Shown: positions 23,044 through 34,284 of the stretch, piece by piece
How positions within the stretch are numbered: the stretch's first letter is position 1
How the letters are laid out: each line of letters starts with the position of its first letter
Source of the DNA: Gnetum montanum
Lineage: Eukaryota; Streptophyta; Gnetopsida; Gnetales; Gnetaceae
Length of the DNA: 64,000 nt
NCBI GenBank assembly: GCA_015680685.1
Contig: MNCI01000273.1
Span: 28,324 to 92,323, forward strand
Reading direction: 5' to 3'
Notes under the pieces: generated by a model
Database searches by the model: none
What the model was told of the DNA's origin: nothing
The model's input: the letters and a program-made list of their open reading frames with translations, nothing else
Program-made: the position numbers and the translations under genes

Positions 23044-24500
23044 CTAAGTGATTGTGGATCTAGGTAGTATAGCTTGGACCTGATAAAGTTGTTAAGTTTC
23101 CCCTTGAAAATGGCCAAAATATGTGTCTCAAAGATGGGTTTAGGAATTTTGTTGAGGAGCGTGTTCCATCTTTGTATGGAATTTTGAAAAGGTTCAAGGG
23201 GCCCTTATTTAACCTTCATAACCTAGTCTAGTTTGGTGTTGGGTCTCAAGTTATACTTGAAATGGTTAATGAATTGTAAAATCAAGTCATCTAAAGAGGC
23301 TATGGAGCCACTAGGTAATGCACAATACTAGTCTAAGTCTTTTCCAATTAGAGACATGGGGAAGATGCACATCATGGTATGGGGTCAAGCTTACAATAAT
23401 AACTTGAAATGAAAGGTAATGAGATGTGAATTAGAATCACCCTCACCATTTTATTTATTAATGTAAGAAATAGGAATGCCTATGGAAAGATCTATCTATG
23501 AGATAGTATGACCAATGGGATCATCTTAATAGAAATCCATGATTTTCATCATTTGGGTAGTGAAGGCCTTAAGCCTCTATAGCTCTTCGATGAGGTCTTG
23601 CATCATTTAAAAGGCTTGATCTACACCTTGGGGCATTCCTATTGGTTGTGGAGTTTTAAATGATGGTTGTGCTGAAAATTGGATTACTTGGGATCGTGCA
23701 ATGGAAATTAGTATAGATGAGAGGGGATGGGTGATTGTGATAGAAAGGGGATTGAACAAGGAGAAATAATTTTTGGTTGGAAAATGGAGGACAAAGGGGA
23801 AAATAGAGTATAAGAGGCTTGTAAATCCTTGGGTTTCAAAGAGGGCCTAATTGGTATGATGAAGGAAGGTAATGTAGTAGACATCATTGGTGACATGTGC
23901 ACTGAGCAAGGTTGGATTGCAAAAGGTAGAGCTATAAACAAGGAGGTAGGGTGGGTTGATACTAGTGTGCCACTATAATAAGTGTTGTTCTAAACATGGT
24001 GGAATATAAGAGGTTGGATTAAGAAGCTCTATTCTTAAAGGACACAGGAGGTGTGGAGCTAGGGATGGTTACTTGGGAAGCCGACTACTGAAAAAGATTT
24101 TCTATGAAAGTGTCTAGTTCATGCTTTGCTTCAAACTCATCTTGGTCCCCTTGGTTTTCATTCAAACTATTTCTTTACTCATATTATCAATTTATATTAG
24201 TTGTGTCAACATGCATGTATGAAAGTCCATTAGATGAATTTGGTCATAGGGTGAGGGAATATATTCTTTTCAATTTTGGTGGATGATTTCAAAATAATGT
24301 TTGGCATCTGATTTTGAATGTGGGATGATGAGTCTAGCTTGGATCCTAGCACAAATGAAATTGTAGTACTTCTCATTAATGATCTTGAAATCTAGTTATT
24401 ATTCTTTCTACCTAAGAGATTGTCTACATTCTATCACAATAGGGTCCTTAGATACATAGATACACATTGCTTCTTGGTTTGGGATCATATGTGTTATGTT
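23044..24500 (-). pseudogene. Tat-like gag N-terminal half (minus-strand copy 2)
   Basis: Homologous to copy 1 from about 4273 to 5790: same order of motifs, including the F.YNL-type segment near 23250 and the start-proximal IINEKYYNFIC segment near 24350. It begins abruptly at the Athila LTR end, with CTAAG as the insertion flank. Small plus-strand frames here (24104-24286) are shadows. The frame is broken by stops and indels. Confidence 0.7.
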
Positions 24501-25268
24501 GTAAGGTAGAACTATGAAATGATGTAAATGCATAAAATGTGTAAGGACAACATGTGAATTTTCTAAAATTGTAAAAATTCCAACATATAATTTAGCTTAT
24601 ATGAGTTTTAACTTGTGAAAAGTATCAGCATATAAGTTAACTTGTGGAAATCTCAACTTGTGAGAAATCTTGCATATGAAACTCTAATGTATAAGAGTTA
24701 TACAATATGGGACTTCAGCTTGTAAATCTTCCAACATATGGAAGTCCAAGTTGTAAAGGGCTTAGGATATGAAAATTTCAATGTATGAAAGTTTAACATA
24801 TGAAAGTTATAGCTTATGGAGCTCTAATGTATAAGCTACAATTGCAATGAAAGAATAAAAATTTATTCAAAGGTTTTTGAACATATGTAGCAAGGCTAGA
24901 AAAGTAGAAATGGGTTCTAACATATATGCTGGTGCAGATAAAAAATTTAAACTACAACTATAAAAATTGCTAACATAAGAAACAGACACAATACTATAAT
25001 TGGATATGTGAAATTTTAATTCTCCAACATTATGTAGGAAGTTGAAAGAACACTATGACTACAATACAAAAATGATTTTTAAAATTTTGAAATTTTTCCT
25101 TAGTCAACTACCTCTATTCTACATGTTGCAAGTCCAACTTCACAAACACCCAAAATAATTTTTATCTATTAAAATATGCTAATGTGAAAATCGAAAAAAT
25201 AGGAAAAAATCTTCATATAGGTTTTGATAAAGAATTTAGGTGGAGATCCTCCTTCTAGCATAAGAAAC
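24501..25268 (-). repeat. 5' leader of Tat-like copy 2 with short tandem repeats
   Basis: Positions 24580-24840 contain about ten diverged 20-28-bp units alternating AACTTGTGAAA and AACATATGAAAGT-type blocks. No coding signal is seen. Near the LTR boundary, minus strand 25263-25240 reads TTATGCTAGAAGGAGG, matching the primer-site position of copy 1. Confidence 0.6.
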
Positions 25269-25966
25269 TGTAGTGATAGAAAAATTTGGTGTTGGAAGGC
25301 CAAAACTTTCCATACAAAATAGTTTAACTTTGGATCCGTGTACCTTGAAAAAGGAACATAGGGCCTCAAATAGTCTTATTGATTGCTTGAGAACTTAGAA
25401 GTTTATTACTAGTATTAAAAAATGTAAATGGAATGATAATTTGAGCATCAAAGTCCAAGAATAAAGAGAAACAAAACAATATACAAATAGTGAAACTAAA
25501 AAATCTGTATTAAATGCTATGAAAATTTATTTAAAATAATGGTTAGGAGAGTATAGATCATATGCTTTAATAGCCTAAGAATCCAAAATGACCTTGAAAA
25601 ACCTAATGTAGATAATAGGGTGTGTTTTGTAATTTGATCTAGATTAATCTATTTGATACGATTTGCTCTTAAAGCTTTATTTACCACTAGTTCTCTCTAC
25701 TCTAGATAATCTACACTAGGTGAAAAAACTAGTAGTGGACTTTTGCCTTTTATCTATTTTGAAAGTCTTAATTTTGACTAAAAAAATGATTAAAAAGTAC
25801 TTCAGAAGATGTAAACTTTAGTTTAAAGAGCCTATGTACATCTTGCATTCTTGCTTGTTGATTCTTCCATGATTGCTTTCAAATTTTTGACAAATTCTGC
25901 AACTTTTTAGAAGCTTTTGGTGATCAAAATCTATAGTGTATGATACACCAACATTTGTCTCACTTT
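25269..25966 (-). mobile_element. 5' LTR of Tat-like copy 2, part 1
   Basis: Begins on the plus strand with TGTAGTGATAG, matching the LTR end at 6545. The segment at 25320-25400 matches 6600-6690 and 13690-13790. Cut at 25966 by the gag-only Athila element and continued at 32428-32847. Confidence 0.7.
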
Positions 25967-26874
25967 TGATGAGTGGTGAGGTACCCCTATGCTCAACCAT
26001 ACAAATACGAGCATGTATGCGTGATCTGGTTGAACTCCGTAGACAAACTAGTTGTGGCACCTAGATAGTTATATGTTGATTGCAGTTTAGTATCTTCCTA
26101 CCTAGAGTAGTATTTGCTTTGTCATGTATGATTTAGTCCAAAGTGAGGTGTATGATGTGGTTTCTAACACTATGCTACTCCTAAAGACAATGAGAAATAA
26201 TCTTGATTAAGCTAATAACCAATATGAAATAAGATCGAAGCTAGCCTAAGTGCGATGAGCATCCGTTTTTAATCATTCGTACACATCTTGGACTTCATGT
26301 ACTACGTTTGGGATTACCAAGCGCACATTACTTGAGCACTACTTAATACACTACTGGGTTTCCACATAGTGACACTTAAATGTTCATGATGAAGATGTAC
26401 TCATTCCACATTAACAATAGGAATAGTAAATGACAATAAAGAAAATATTAACTAGGAAAACAAGAATAAATAATTAACAACTAAAGCAAACAAAAGATAA
26501 GTGAATGCTGCAATGATGGAGTAATCTCAATATTTATTGCTAATTATGCACATGTCCAAGTACATCACACTTGAACAAAGGTTCCATCCAATTACAAGCA
26601 TCACACTACGATCATGCACTTGGGAAACTAATTGAAAACTAACTAAAAAATAACAAAAAAATTGAGCCAAAGACTTACCCAAAAAATACTCCTCCCCATG
26701 CACCTAAGTGCTATATTTATAGGCCAACACAGGAATCATGATATCATGTATATGATATAGTATCTAGGCTGAGATATTGGGTACCTGATATCTTATACTC
26801 AATATCAGGTACCCAATATCTTGTACTCAATATCATGTACCTGATATCAGGGCCTAGCAAATAGTGATTCATCA
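25967..26874 (-). mobile_element. 3' LTR of the gag-only element
   Basis: 908 bp, TGATGAGTGG...ATTCATCA on the plus strand. It has an array of GATATC/GATATT palindromes at 26735-26850 and TATAAATA on the minus strand at 26721-26714. The preceding polypurine site on the minus strand (CGTGGGTGTA, 26884-26875) is a decayed form of the CATGGGGGTA before 22227. The frame at 25818-26060 is LTR sequence. Confidence 0.93.
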
Positions 26875-27059
26875 TACACCCACGATTGAATAAAAACTCA
26901 TCCTCTAGTCAAAAAAAGTGAGGAACAAGTTCATTCAATTACAAATAGTGGATAGGTATGGGATTATTGAATGACCATGGACTATTTCATGTCATAGTGT
27001 GGGATTAAACAGAATTTGGACATATACATAAAATACAAAACTTGTGGAGCTCATGTGGT

Positions 27060-27500
27060 TCCTGGTGGTGGTGGCTCCTCCATGGGTGCCTTTTCTTTGT
27101 CCTAAGCTCTAGGCTTCTAAGATTGATACTATTGAAGAAGCACCTAAAATTTCTCATCTTTTGTCCAAGTATCATGAGCCATCCATGCTAATGTTCCAAT
27201 GTTTGATGGATTTGGCACTTCCCATCGACACGAAAACTATGGGAACACTTGATTGGCCTTGACATACCATGCTGCAAATAGCCATCATTCCTCTTCATAG
27301 GCTTTGGCCCTAACCTCTCCACCTTTTTCTTGGCTAGATTATGTAGTGACAATATTTTCCTGATGGATGATGAATGATTGTGCCTCCTACTCTACATGTT
27401 CTGCATGAGGTCTTTGGCCTCTGCCTCCTCTCGGGTGTTTAGTTGCACCTTGAGAAGGTCCTCCTTGCTATCCTTTTTTAGAGGCCATTTGTAATCACAC
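27060..27500 (-). pseudogene. Unrecognised coding remnant in post-pol position
   Basis: Reading minus from 27500, one frame gives a charged stretch (KEDLLKVQLNTREEAEAKDL) and a shifted frame continues with segments such as AWYVKANQVFP and a Pro-rich end (EEPPPPGTT). Codon-like texture is better than in the surrounding T-rich DNA, but frameshifts split it. It sits where Athila elements can carry an env-like or extra frame. I recognise no family. Confidence 0.3.
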
Positions 27501-28990
27501 AAGGACTGATTGTTAGCAATGTTGTTTAAAGAAATTTTGGTTATCTTATACCTTACTCATTGCCTTTAATAAATGCTTAATTCATGACTTAGTGTGATTC
27601 TAGAGTTAGATATTTTTCAAGGAAGTTTTCCTAAAAGTTTAATGTTAGACCTGATTGTTTTAGGTGACACATAAAAGGACATGTAATGATTCTAACTAAT
27701 GTTCAATAAAATGATGACAAAGGAAAGAATATATTTGATAAGGTAGTACTCGAAGGATATAAAATGATGTTGTGATGTGCAAAAAGTACAAATTACAAAA
27801 TTCATGCAAGTGGGTCCTTCCCAAAGTAGGTTCTAACCTATAATGCCCTTGTGTAACCACACCTTAAAATGTTCATAAGCACTATGAGGGTTAAATGAAA
27901 CCCGCACCTATGCAAAAAAAACACACATATGTTAATAACCACCGTTATGAGGTATGAATTCTATGCCACACAAGACACAAGTTATAAGTACTTGGACCAT
28001 GATATTAGATGAATTACAGAAGGGATTGCAAGGATCGGAACATGAGGTAACTTACCCTAGGCACAATGAATCTTAAGTGTTATGTGTAATTAAAGTACCA
28101 TTACCCTTTCACTCCAAGATCAAAACCATGTCCATACCTTTGATTAGTGACATCACATTATTTCATCCCAATGATAGACAACCATAAGAGCATCATGAAA
28201 GCAAGGTGTACAATCACTTCACATTTTGCACAAGGGAGGAATGATTCAAATTTGTTTGCAGAAAATTTTCTTTGGTCTTTTCTTTTCCACTTTATTTCTT
28301 TTTTTTTCTTTGCTTTTCTTTTTCTCTTCTCTTTTTTTTCCTTTTCCTTTTCTTCCTCCAATTTCTTTTTACACTTTGTCTTTCCAAAAAGTGATCTAGA
28401 GAAGCCACCAACCTTTAGGCATGGATGCATGTCTTTCCAATGGAACCCCCTAGAATAGCATTGAGTTCCTTTATTGAGCACCTTTATCACAACTCTTACT
28501 CCAATTTTTTGTTAGATCTACAAGGATCTTAGTACAACCAAGCTACATGATAGCACCTACAAATTTCACCAAAGAGAACCCACAAGTCCCCTTGATGTCA
28601 CACCATTTCCATTCCCTCATAGTTCATCACTCTTCACTCTGGGCATAATGAGTACAAAGTTACTTTAAGTTTTAATGATAACAAGAATATAATTGTACCT
28701 AGAGTAGAAACTCTTATTAATAAAATGGATGGGTGGATGGTGTGGGCTCACTATCCAAATAATTAGTCCCTTGTGACTCAATAACATAGAACAACACCTC
28801 AACCAACTAGTTACATGAGTGTTTTATTCATAGATGAGATTACCCACAAAAAGATAAAACAACAAATTAAAATATGAAAAATTAGAAAATAAAAACTATA
28901 AAACCAAAGAAAAAGAAAAACATTTACTAATTCTACCTGTTAGAATGGGGGATACCCCCCATGACTAAACCTCTGATCATGGTGAGAATT
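27501..28990 (-). other. Noncoding part of the gag-only element
   Basis: AT-rich DNA with a polypyrimidine tract (28265-28370). At 28935-28965 the minus strand reads TTTAGTCATGGGGGG, the counterpart of the post-pol GTCATGGGGGAG at 20228. This marks the place where gag joins directly to the post-pol region, with the whole enzyme block missing. Frames at 28147-28490 on both strands are low-complexity Phe/Ser or Lys/Glu runs over the polypyrimidine tract. Confidence 0.55.
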
Positions 28991-28999
28991 AATAAATGG

Positions 29000-31242
29000 A
29001 AAATTTGGATCTATGCATGTTGGGAATATTAGGGTCTGATCATATCCAAACCACTAGGTGTCTTTTGGTGTGGTGGTAGGAATGTACCCAAATTAGGTTC
29101 ACACACTTGATTAAAGTAGGCATAGTGGAGTAGATTATAAGATGTGGTCATGTGATAAGAAGCTTACCCACTATGGCACCCGTGACCATAAGATGGTATG
29201 TAAGGATTAATATGTCTCCCCCCATTATTATATTTATTAGGTTGCATGGTTGTTGGAGTATTGGTTGGTGGCCTGGATAAGGTAACAGGAGGCATTGAGT
29301 TTCAGGAGAATGGTGCATCACAGTGTTGGGCTTGTGTTGAGTTGGAGGGTATAGTGGTTTCAAAACCTTGCTATCTTCTTCTATGACCATGCCTAAAGAA
29401 AGAACGCTTCTAATGTTGTGGAGGACTCCCACTGCTATTTATAGTAGCCGCACAAGTAATGTTTGTGGGTTGGTGCTGTGATGCAAAACCTTCTGGTACT
29501 ACTGGTGATGATGTAGGAGGAGGTGAAGGATGAGAATATTAAGAGTAAGGAGAAGTATAAGGAACATGAGGTGGTGATCCCATAGGAGAGGACATGGGTT
29601 GATGATACTTGAGAACATAATAATAATAAGGTGAAATAGAGGATGTCGATCCAATTCAAGAAACAAGTTGTTGAACATAATAAGCACTTAGTTTCAGGTG
29701 ATACGAAGGGTGTGGCTAGTTTGGTAATGGCCTCCCCCATGATTGGGGGTTTTGCCACTACGATTGAGCACAGTACTAAGGCTAGTAAGAATTTACCCAT
29801 ATATAGTACGATGAGCTATGGAATTGCCCATAAAGTTGTGGGACAGGGATGTGCCCAACCATGTACTTTTGTACATAATTTGGATGTAACATTCTTCCCC
29901 AATGCTCTTGTAGATGTGACAAGATTGGGAATTGACCTCTTGGATGATTGTATAGGCAAACATCGCATTGATACTTATGTTTTGTGATTGAGCCCCTATC
30001 CTCATTTTCTTTAGCCCTTCTTTCTGATTGTTGAATGGTGTTATGTCCTATTTCTAGGTTTAGTATCCTCTATTTTTTTTGGTTGTCAAAGTTAGCTTGC
30101 ATGGGTCTCCTTCTAATAATGTTTGCATATTCTCTACATTTTTCATGTACCCACTCTATCATCTTATTGATCTTTGCCTCGATTTCATTTAGTGATTTTA
30201 GTATTGGCAAAGGTAGAAATAGTTTCACCTCCTTGAGATAAGTTGATTTCTCCTCTTTGTGATTATGGACCTTTGTTACTTCAAGAGTTTGGTCATGTTG
30301 AGATTTTTCAACATTCTCCCATATGGCTATTACTCCTTCTTTTGCTACCCACTTAATAAGCTCTTGGAATTGGTGGGTTCATAGCTCATATAGTTGACCT
30401 AGGGCATACATCCCTAGGGTTTCCGTGGTTTCATTATGAAGCCCATCCATGATGTGGTACATTAGCCTTTCTTCAAAGAACCCATGGCCTGGGCATTTGT
30501 TTAACAAAGAGTAATATCTTTCTAAGGCCATGTCCAAGGGTTCATTTAGCCCTTGTCTTCACTCTTGAATTTGTCTCCTTAAGGCTAACACTCTTGCATA
30601 GGTTTGATATCTTTCATTCAAGAGGTTTACCATTGTTGGCCAACAGTGAATTGATTTTATCTTTAAAGACCTATACCATACTTTTGCTTGGCCAACGAGT
30701 TTCATAGAAAAGAGCTTAAGTCTTTGCCATCCATTATCAATATTATTCCATGCACAAGCATCATAGAAGGCTTGTCAATGATGTTGTGGATCTAAATCAT
30801 AGCCTTGTGAAAACTTGGGAAAGTTATTTAAATCAAGCCTGGGTAGACAACTTCCCTTATGATGCCTGCAAAATATTTTACTAGCCTCTTGTATATGCAT
30901 TAGGCTCATAGTGGCTAGTAGGGGTTCATCATCACTAAGTAGGTTATGAGTTTGTGAGTTGGGATGATGTTGTCTTTGTTCATGTTGGCGTTCCTGAATT
31001 TTCCCATGGGTTTGATTTTTATTTCTATGCCAACCCCTTGAGGAATAATCATCCATGTCACAACTCAACTTTGAAAGGGTAGAGAAAGAGAGGAAACTGG
31101 AAAACTCATCATGACTTTTGTAAGTCTCCCAATCATCCCTTGATGTACTCTTGCTACCCATTGAGAAGGTTCTAGGCCTTATGGGCCTCCTCATTTTAAG
31201 GGATGTCCCATATTCACTAGAGGTGTCTGAGTTGGATGACAA
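29000..31242 (-). pseudogene. Athila gag of the pol-less element
   Basis: Open from 31242 to 30775 with an Arg/Ser-rich leader and LDLNNFPKFSQGYDLDP, matching 13490-13545. It continues with RLKLFSMKLVGQAKVWYRSL and LLNERYQTYARVLALRRQIQ (30720-30600), the nucleocapsid-like CDVCLYNHPRGQFPILSHLQ (about 29965-29905), a Tyr/Pro/Ser-rich tail (29640-29440) and a final His/Pro/Asn segment near 29150. Stops and shifts occur after 30775. The plus-strand open frame 29643-29987 lies over it and is its shadow. Confidence 0.85.
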
Positions 31243-31495
31243 AAGTCCTTAAGTATCGTTGGGGTGTCTATGAACATATGAAGCTCCTACATAAGATTGA
31301 GTACTCCAAACTTCTGTCTTGGTTATCCAATGAATTGCCTCCCTAGATGTTGTGTTATCACTATCTTGTGAAAGAGACATTGTTGTGAATTATGTGTGAC
31401 TTAATTAAATTTAATTTCTTTGTCTAAAGGATATATCATTAATACCCTATTACAGCGATCTTGTATGATATAACTAATCTTGATAACTAGCACCG

Positions 31496-31513
31496 TCCTT
31501 GGCAATGGTGCCA
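31496..31513 (-). promoter_or_regulatory. Primer-binding site, tRNA-Asp type
   Basis: The minus strand reads TGGCACCATTGCCAAGGA one base inside the 5' LTR. It equals the Asp-type site used by Athila elements (TGGCGCCGTTGCCGGGGA) except for changes at CG or CCGG positions, all of the G-to-A type. This places the 5' LTR at 31515-32422 and fixes minus sense. Confidence 0.8.
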
Positions 31514-31514
31514 A

Positions 31515-32422
31515 TGATGAGTGGTGAGGTACCCCTACGCTCAACGATACGAATATGAGCATGTATGCGTAATCTGGTTGAACTCTGTGGACAAACTAGT
31601 TGTGGCACTTAGATAGTTATATGTTGATTGTAGTTTGTTGTCTTCTCACCTGGACTAGTATTTGCTTTGTCACATATGGTTTAGTCTAGAGTGAGGTGTA
31701 TGGCGTGGTTTCTAACACTATGCTACTCCTAAAGACAATGAGAAATAATCTTGATTAAGCTAATAACCAATATGAAATAAGATCTAAGCTAGCCTAAGTG
31801 TAATGAGCATCCATCCTTAATCATTGGTATGCATCTTGGACTTCATGTACTACGTCTGGGATTACCAAGCGCACATTACTCAAGCACTACTTAATACGTT
31901 ATTGGATTTTCATGTAATGACACTTAAATGTTCGTGATTAAGATGTACTCATTCCGCATTAACAATAGGAATAGTAAATGATGATAAAGAAAATATTAAC
32001 TAGGAGAACAACAATAAATAATTAATAACTAAAGCAAACAAAAGCTAAGTGAATGCTACAATGATGGAGTAATCTCGATCCTTATTGTCGATTATGTGCA
32101 TGTCCAAGTACGTCACACTCGAATAAAGGTTATATACAATTACAAGCATCACACTACAGGCATGCACTTAGGAAACTACTTGAAACTGACTAAAAACTAA
32201 CAAAAAAACTCAATCCAATGACTTACCAAAAAAAGACTCCTCCCTGTGCGCCTGAGTGCTATATTTATAGGCCAACATAAGAATCACGATATCATGTATA
32301 TGATATCATATCCAGACTAAGATATCGGGTACCTGATATCTTGTATTCGATATTGGGTATCCAATATCTTGTACTCAATATCACGTACCTAATATTAGGG
32401 CCTGGAAAACCATGATTCATCA
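31515..32422 (-). mobile_element. 5' LTR of the gag-only element
   Basis: 908 bp, the same length as its partner at 25967-26874. It has the palindrome array at 32287-32395 and TATAAATA on the minus strand at 32269-32262. The right flank ACTTT (32423-32427) is the TSD. Confidence 0.95.
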
Positions 32423-32427
32423 ACTTT

Positions 32428-32847
32428 TTAGGCTTGAAATACCAACATAGGTAGTATTTTCCACCATCCAAACCTACAGCATGTGACTACCAATGTATGG
32501 AACTTTTCCTATCAAATTTGATCATAGATTTGGGCTATTTTCATGGCCAAAATTGTAATGTATAAGAAACCATCATTTTTGACATTTTGCTACCAATTGT
32601 GGTAGCATATTTACATTTTGGACCTCCATACACTAGTATAAATGAAATTTCTAGCATATAATCTACATATTCCATGTTACACATTCAAAGTTTATCTGAA
32701 ACTTTGCAAGAATAAGGCCACGGGATAGGATTTTTTATTGAAAAATAGGCAATTATTTCTATCTTTAAATTCCCATCAAATTACAATGCACATTCTTGGT
32801 TTTGAGGCTTTTTATGAAAAATGTAAAATTTCATTTTAGGTGTTTCA
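32428..32847 (-). mobile_element. 5' LTR of Tat-like copy 2, part 2
   Basis: Continues the LTR interrupted at 25966. On the minus strand it starts at 32847 with TGAAACACC, the family start also seen at 15138 and 42193. Both parts together give an LTR of about 1.1 kb. The flank beyond is CTTCC (32848-32852). Confidence 0.65.
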
Positions 32848-33321
32848 CTTCCAAAACACTGTATCAGGTCCATATCATACCAAAATCACCTAGGATTGAG
32901 CTTATAAGGCATATGAGGAGTAGAATAATAAGAGCATTACAAAATTATCTTGGATGAAATCATAAGTCATGGGAAAGAAGTTGATTGATTAATTTATGTA
33001 ATCCCATAAACTTAGGACTAGAAAACAGTAGTTAGAATAATAAGAGAATGATTGTAACTCTAAATATAATAAATCATAGGCACAATTAAAGTGAATCAAT
33101 AGAGTTTATCATGGTTAAAATTTGAAGCACAAGGGGTAAAAACATACATAAGTGTAAGGCCAATCAAGTGTTGCATGCAATGCAATCATTACCATCACTA
33201 GGAGATAAGCTTTTCTTAGCTACATATGATGCTAATATGCTTTGGATTCATAAGTGAGTTGTTCATAAAGCAAGCAGTTGCCTTGATTTCCCTTGTAAAA
33301 CTCATTGATAAGACATCCATG
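32848..33321. other. Flanking DNA, nothing recognised
   Basis: AT-rich sequence between the Tat-like LTR start and the next element. The last five bases, CCATG (33317-33321), are the left TSD of the 33322-40021 element. Confidence 0.5.
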
Positions 33322-33929
33322 TATGACATCCCATCCTCAAATGTCATGGAAAATATCAAATATACAATATATTAGACATTATGCGTACAAAGAAAATATA
33401 CCAATGTGAAATATAAGTGATATTCAGCATTATGTATAAAGGAAATAATAGGAAAAATGCAGAAAAAGAAAGAAAAGAATACTTTATTGATATGGAAAAA
33501 GTGTATTTGGATTGTGCTTTGAGAGAGTGTTCCTTGGGGGTTTTCTTTCATTGATATCTATCCCTTAGAGGCAATCCAGCACTACCACCATGGTTAGGCC
33601 TATAACCTAGCTAAAAGGAATGGCCAGCCCACTTCCTATCCCGCTTCACTTGACTACCTATGACTTGCCTATACCAGCTCCGCCATCCCATGACTTGCCT
33701 ATACTAGCTCTGCCATTCCCTCTTGGCATGACCTCTAACCATGGGTATAAATGCCTTTGGTCAAACCCCCAAAGGTTACCACAAGAGACACATCCGTTGT
33801 TACAACATGCCCTTTTAGATCTGAATCACAACTATCCTTTCAGGTCTTGTTAAGATAACAATAGCATTTGTTATGAATAGACACCATCTTCATTAGTTAG
33901 CAACATCATCTGTGAATGGGGATGTGATA
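33322..33929 (-). mobile_element. 3' LTR of the CCR4-carrying element
   Basis: Matches 39445-40021 throughout. The expected TG and CA ends are mutated to TATGACATCCC and GTGATA. It contains a 31-bp direct duplication (about 33658-33720, unit ATGACTTGCCTATAC...CCATTCCC) that the other LTR lacks. The frame at 33620-33853 is LTR sequence. Confidence 0.92.
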
Positions 33930-33930
33930 A

Positions 33931-33945
33931 TCTACCCCCCTTAGG
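33931..33945 (-). promoter_or_regulatory. Polypurine tract
   Basis: The minus strand reads CCTAAGGGGGGTAGA directly upstream of the 3' LTR start. This is the expected place and composition for plus-strand cDNA priming. Confidence 0.7.
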
Positions 33946-34284
33946 TTTCATTCGTCCTCAAACTAGTTCATATTCTCTATCTTTTTCTAGCTCCAATGCT
34001 TTCTGTCATGCTCTAATAATTTGATTTCTCCTTTGAACTTGAAGTTATTTCTTACTTATTCTACAAACAAGATATATGTGAGAAAGATTATATGGAAAAT
34101 TAAATATTACTTTCTTGATACTTCATTTTCCAAGATGATGAGAAGAAGTGAATTAAAGATCTACCAACTACCAATCACTAGTTCTAACTAGGGTCACACA
34201 ATATGCAACCCATATCTGGTTATCCAAGTGAAGGTAGGGAAATTTCTTTATTCCAACTTGCATTTCCTTAGATATTTTATCAAT

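Larger units (their letters stand above)
25967..32422 (-). mobile_element. Athila-type derivative without pol, complete ends
   Basis: Two 908-bp LTRs (25967-26874 and 31515-32422) start TGATGAGTGG and end ATTCATCA on the plus strand. TSDs are perfect: ACTTT at 25962-25966 and 32423-32427. Sense is minus, shown by the primer site, gag and TATA boxes. The interior holds only gag (31242 to about 29000) and a post-pol-like region (about 28960-26875); protease, RT, RNase H and integrase are absent. It would need enzymes from a full-length Athila such as the one at 13253-23043. Gag has stops, so it is dead today. Confidence 0.95.

Noticed and set aside
28147-28490. Frames on both strands over a polypyrimidine tract
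   Set aside because: Their length comes from low-complexity Phe/Ser or Lys/Glu runs; no motif is present.
29643-29987. 115-codon plus-strand frame
   Set aside because: It lies exactly opposite the gag nucleocapsid-like segment of the minus-strand element, whose homologue is known from 15850-15950, so it is a shadow.
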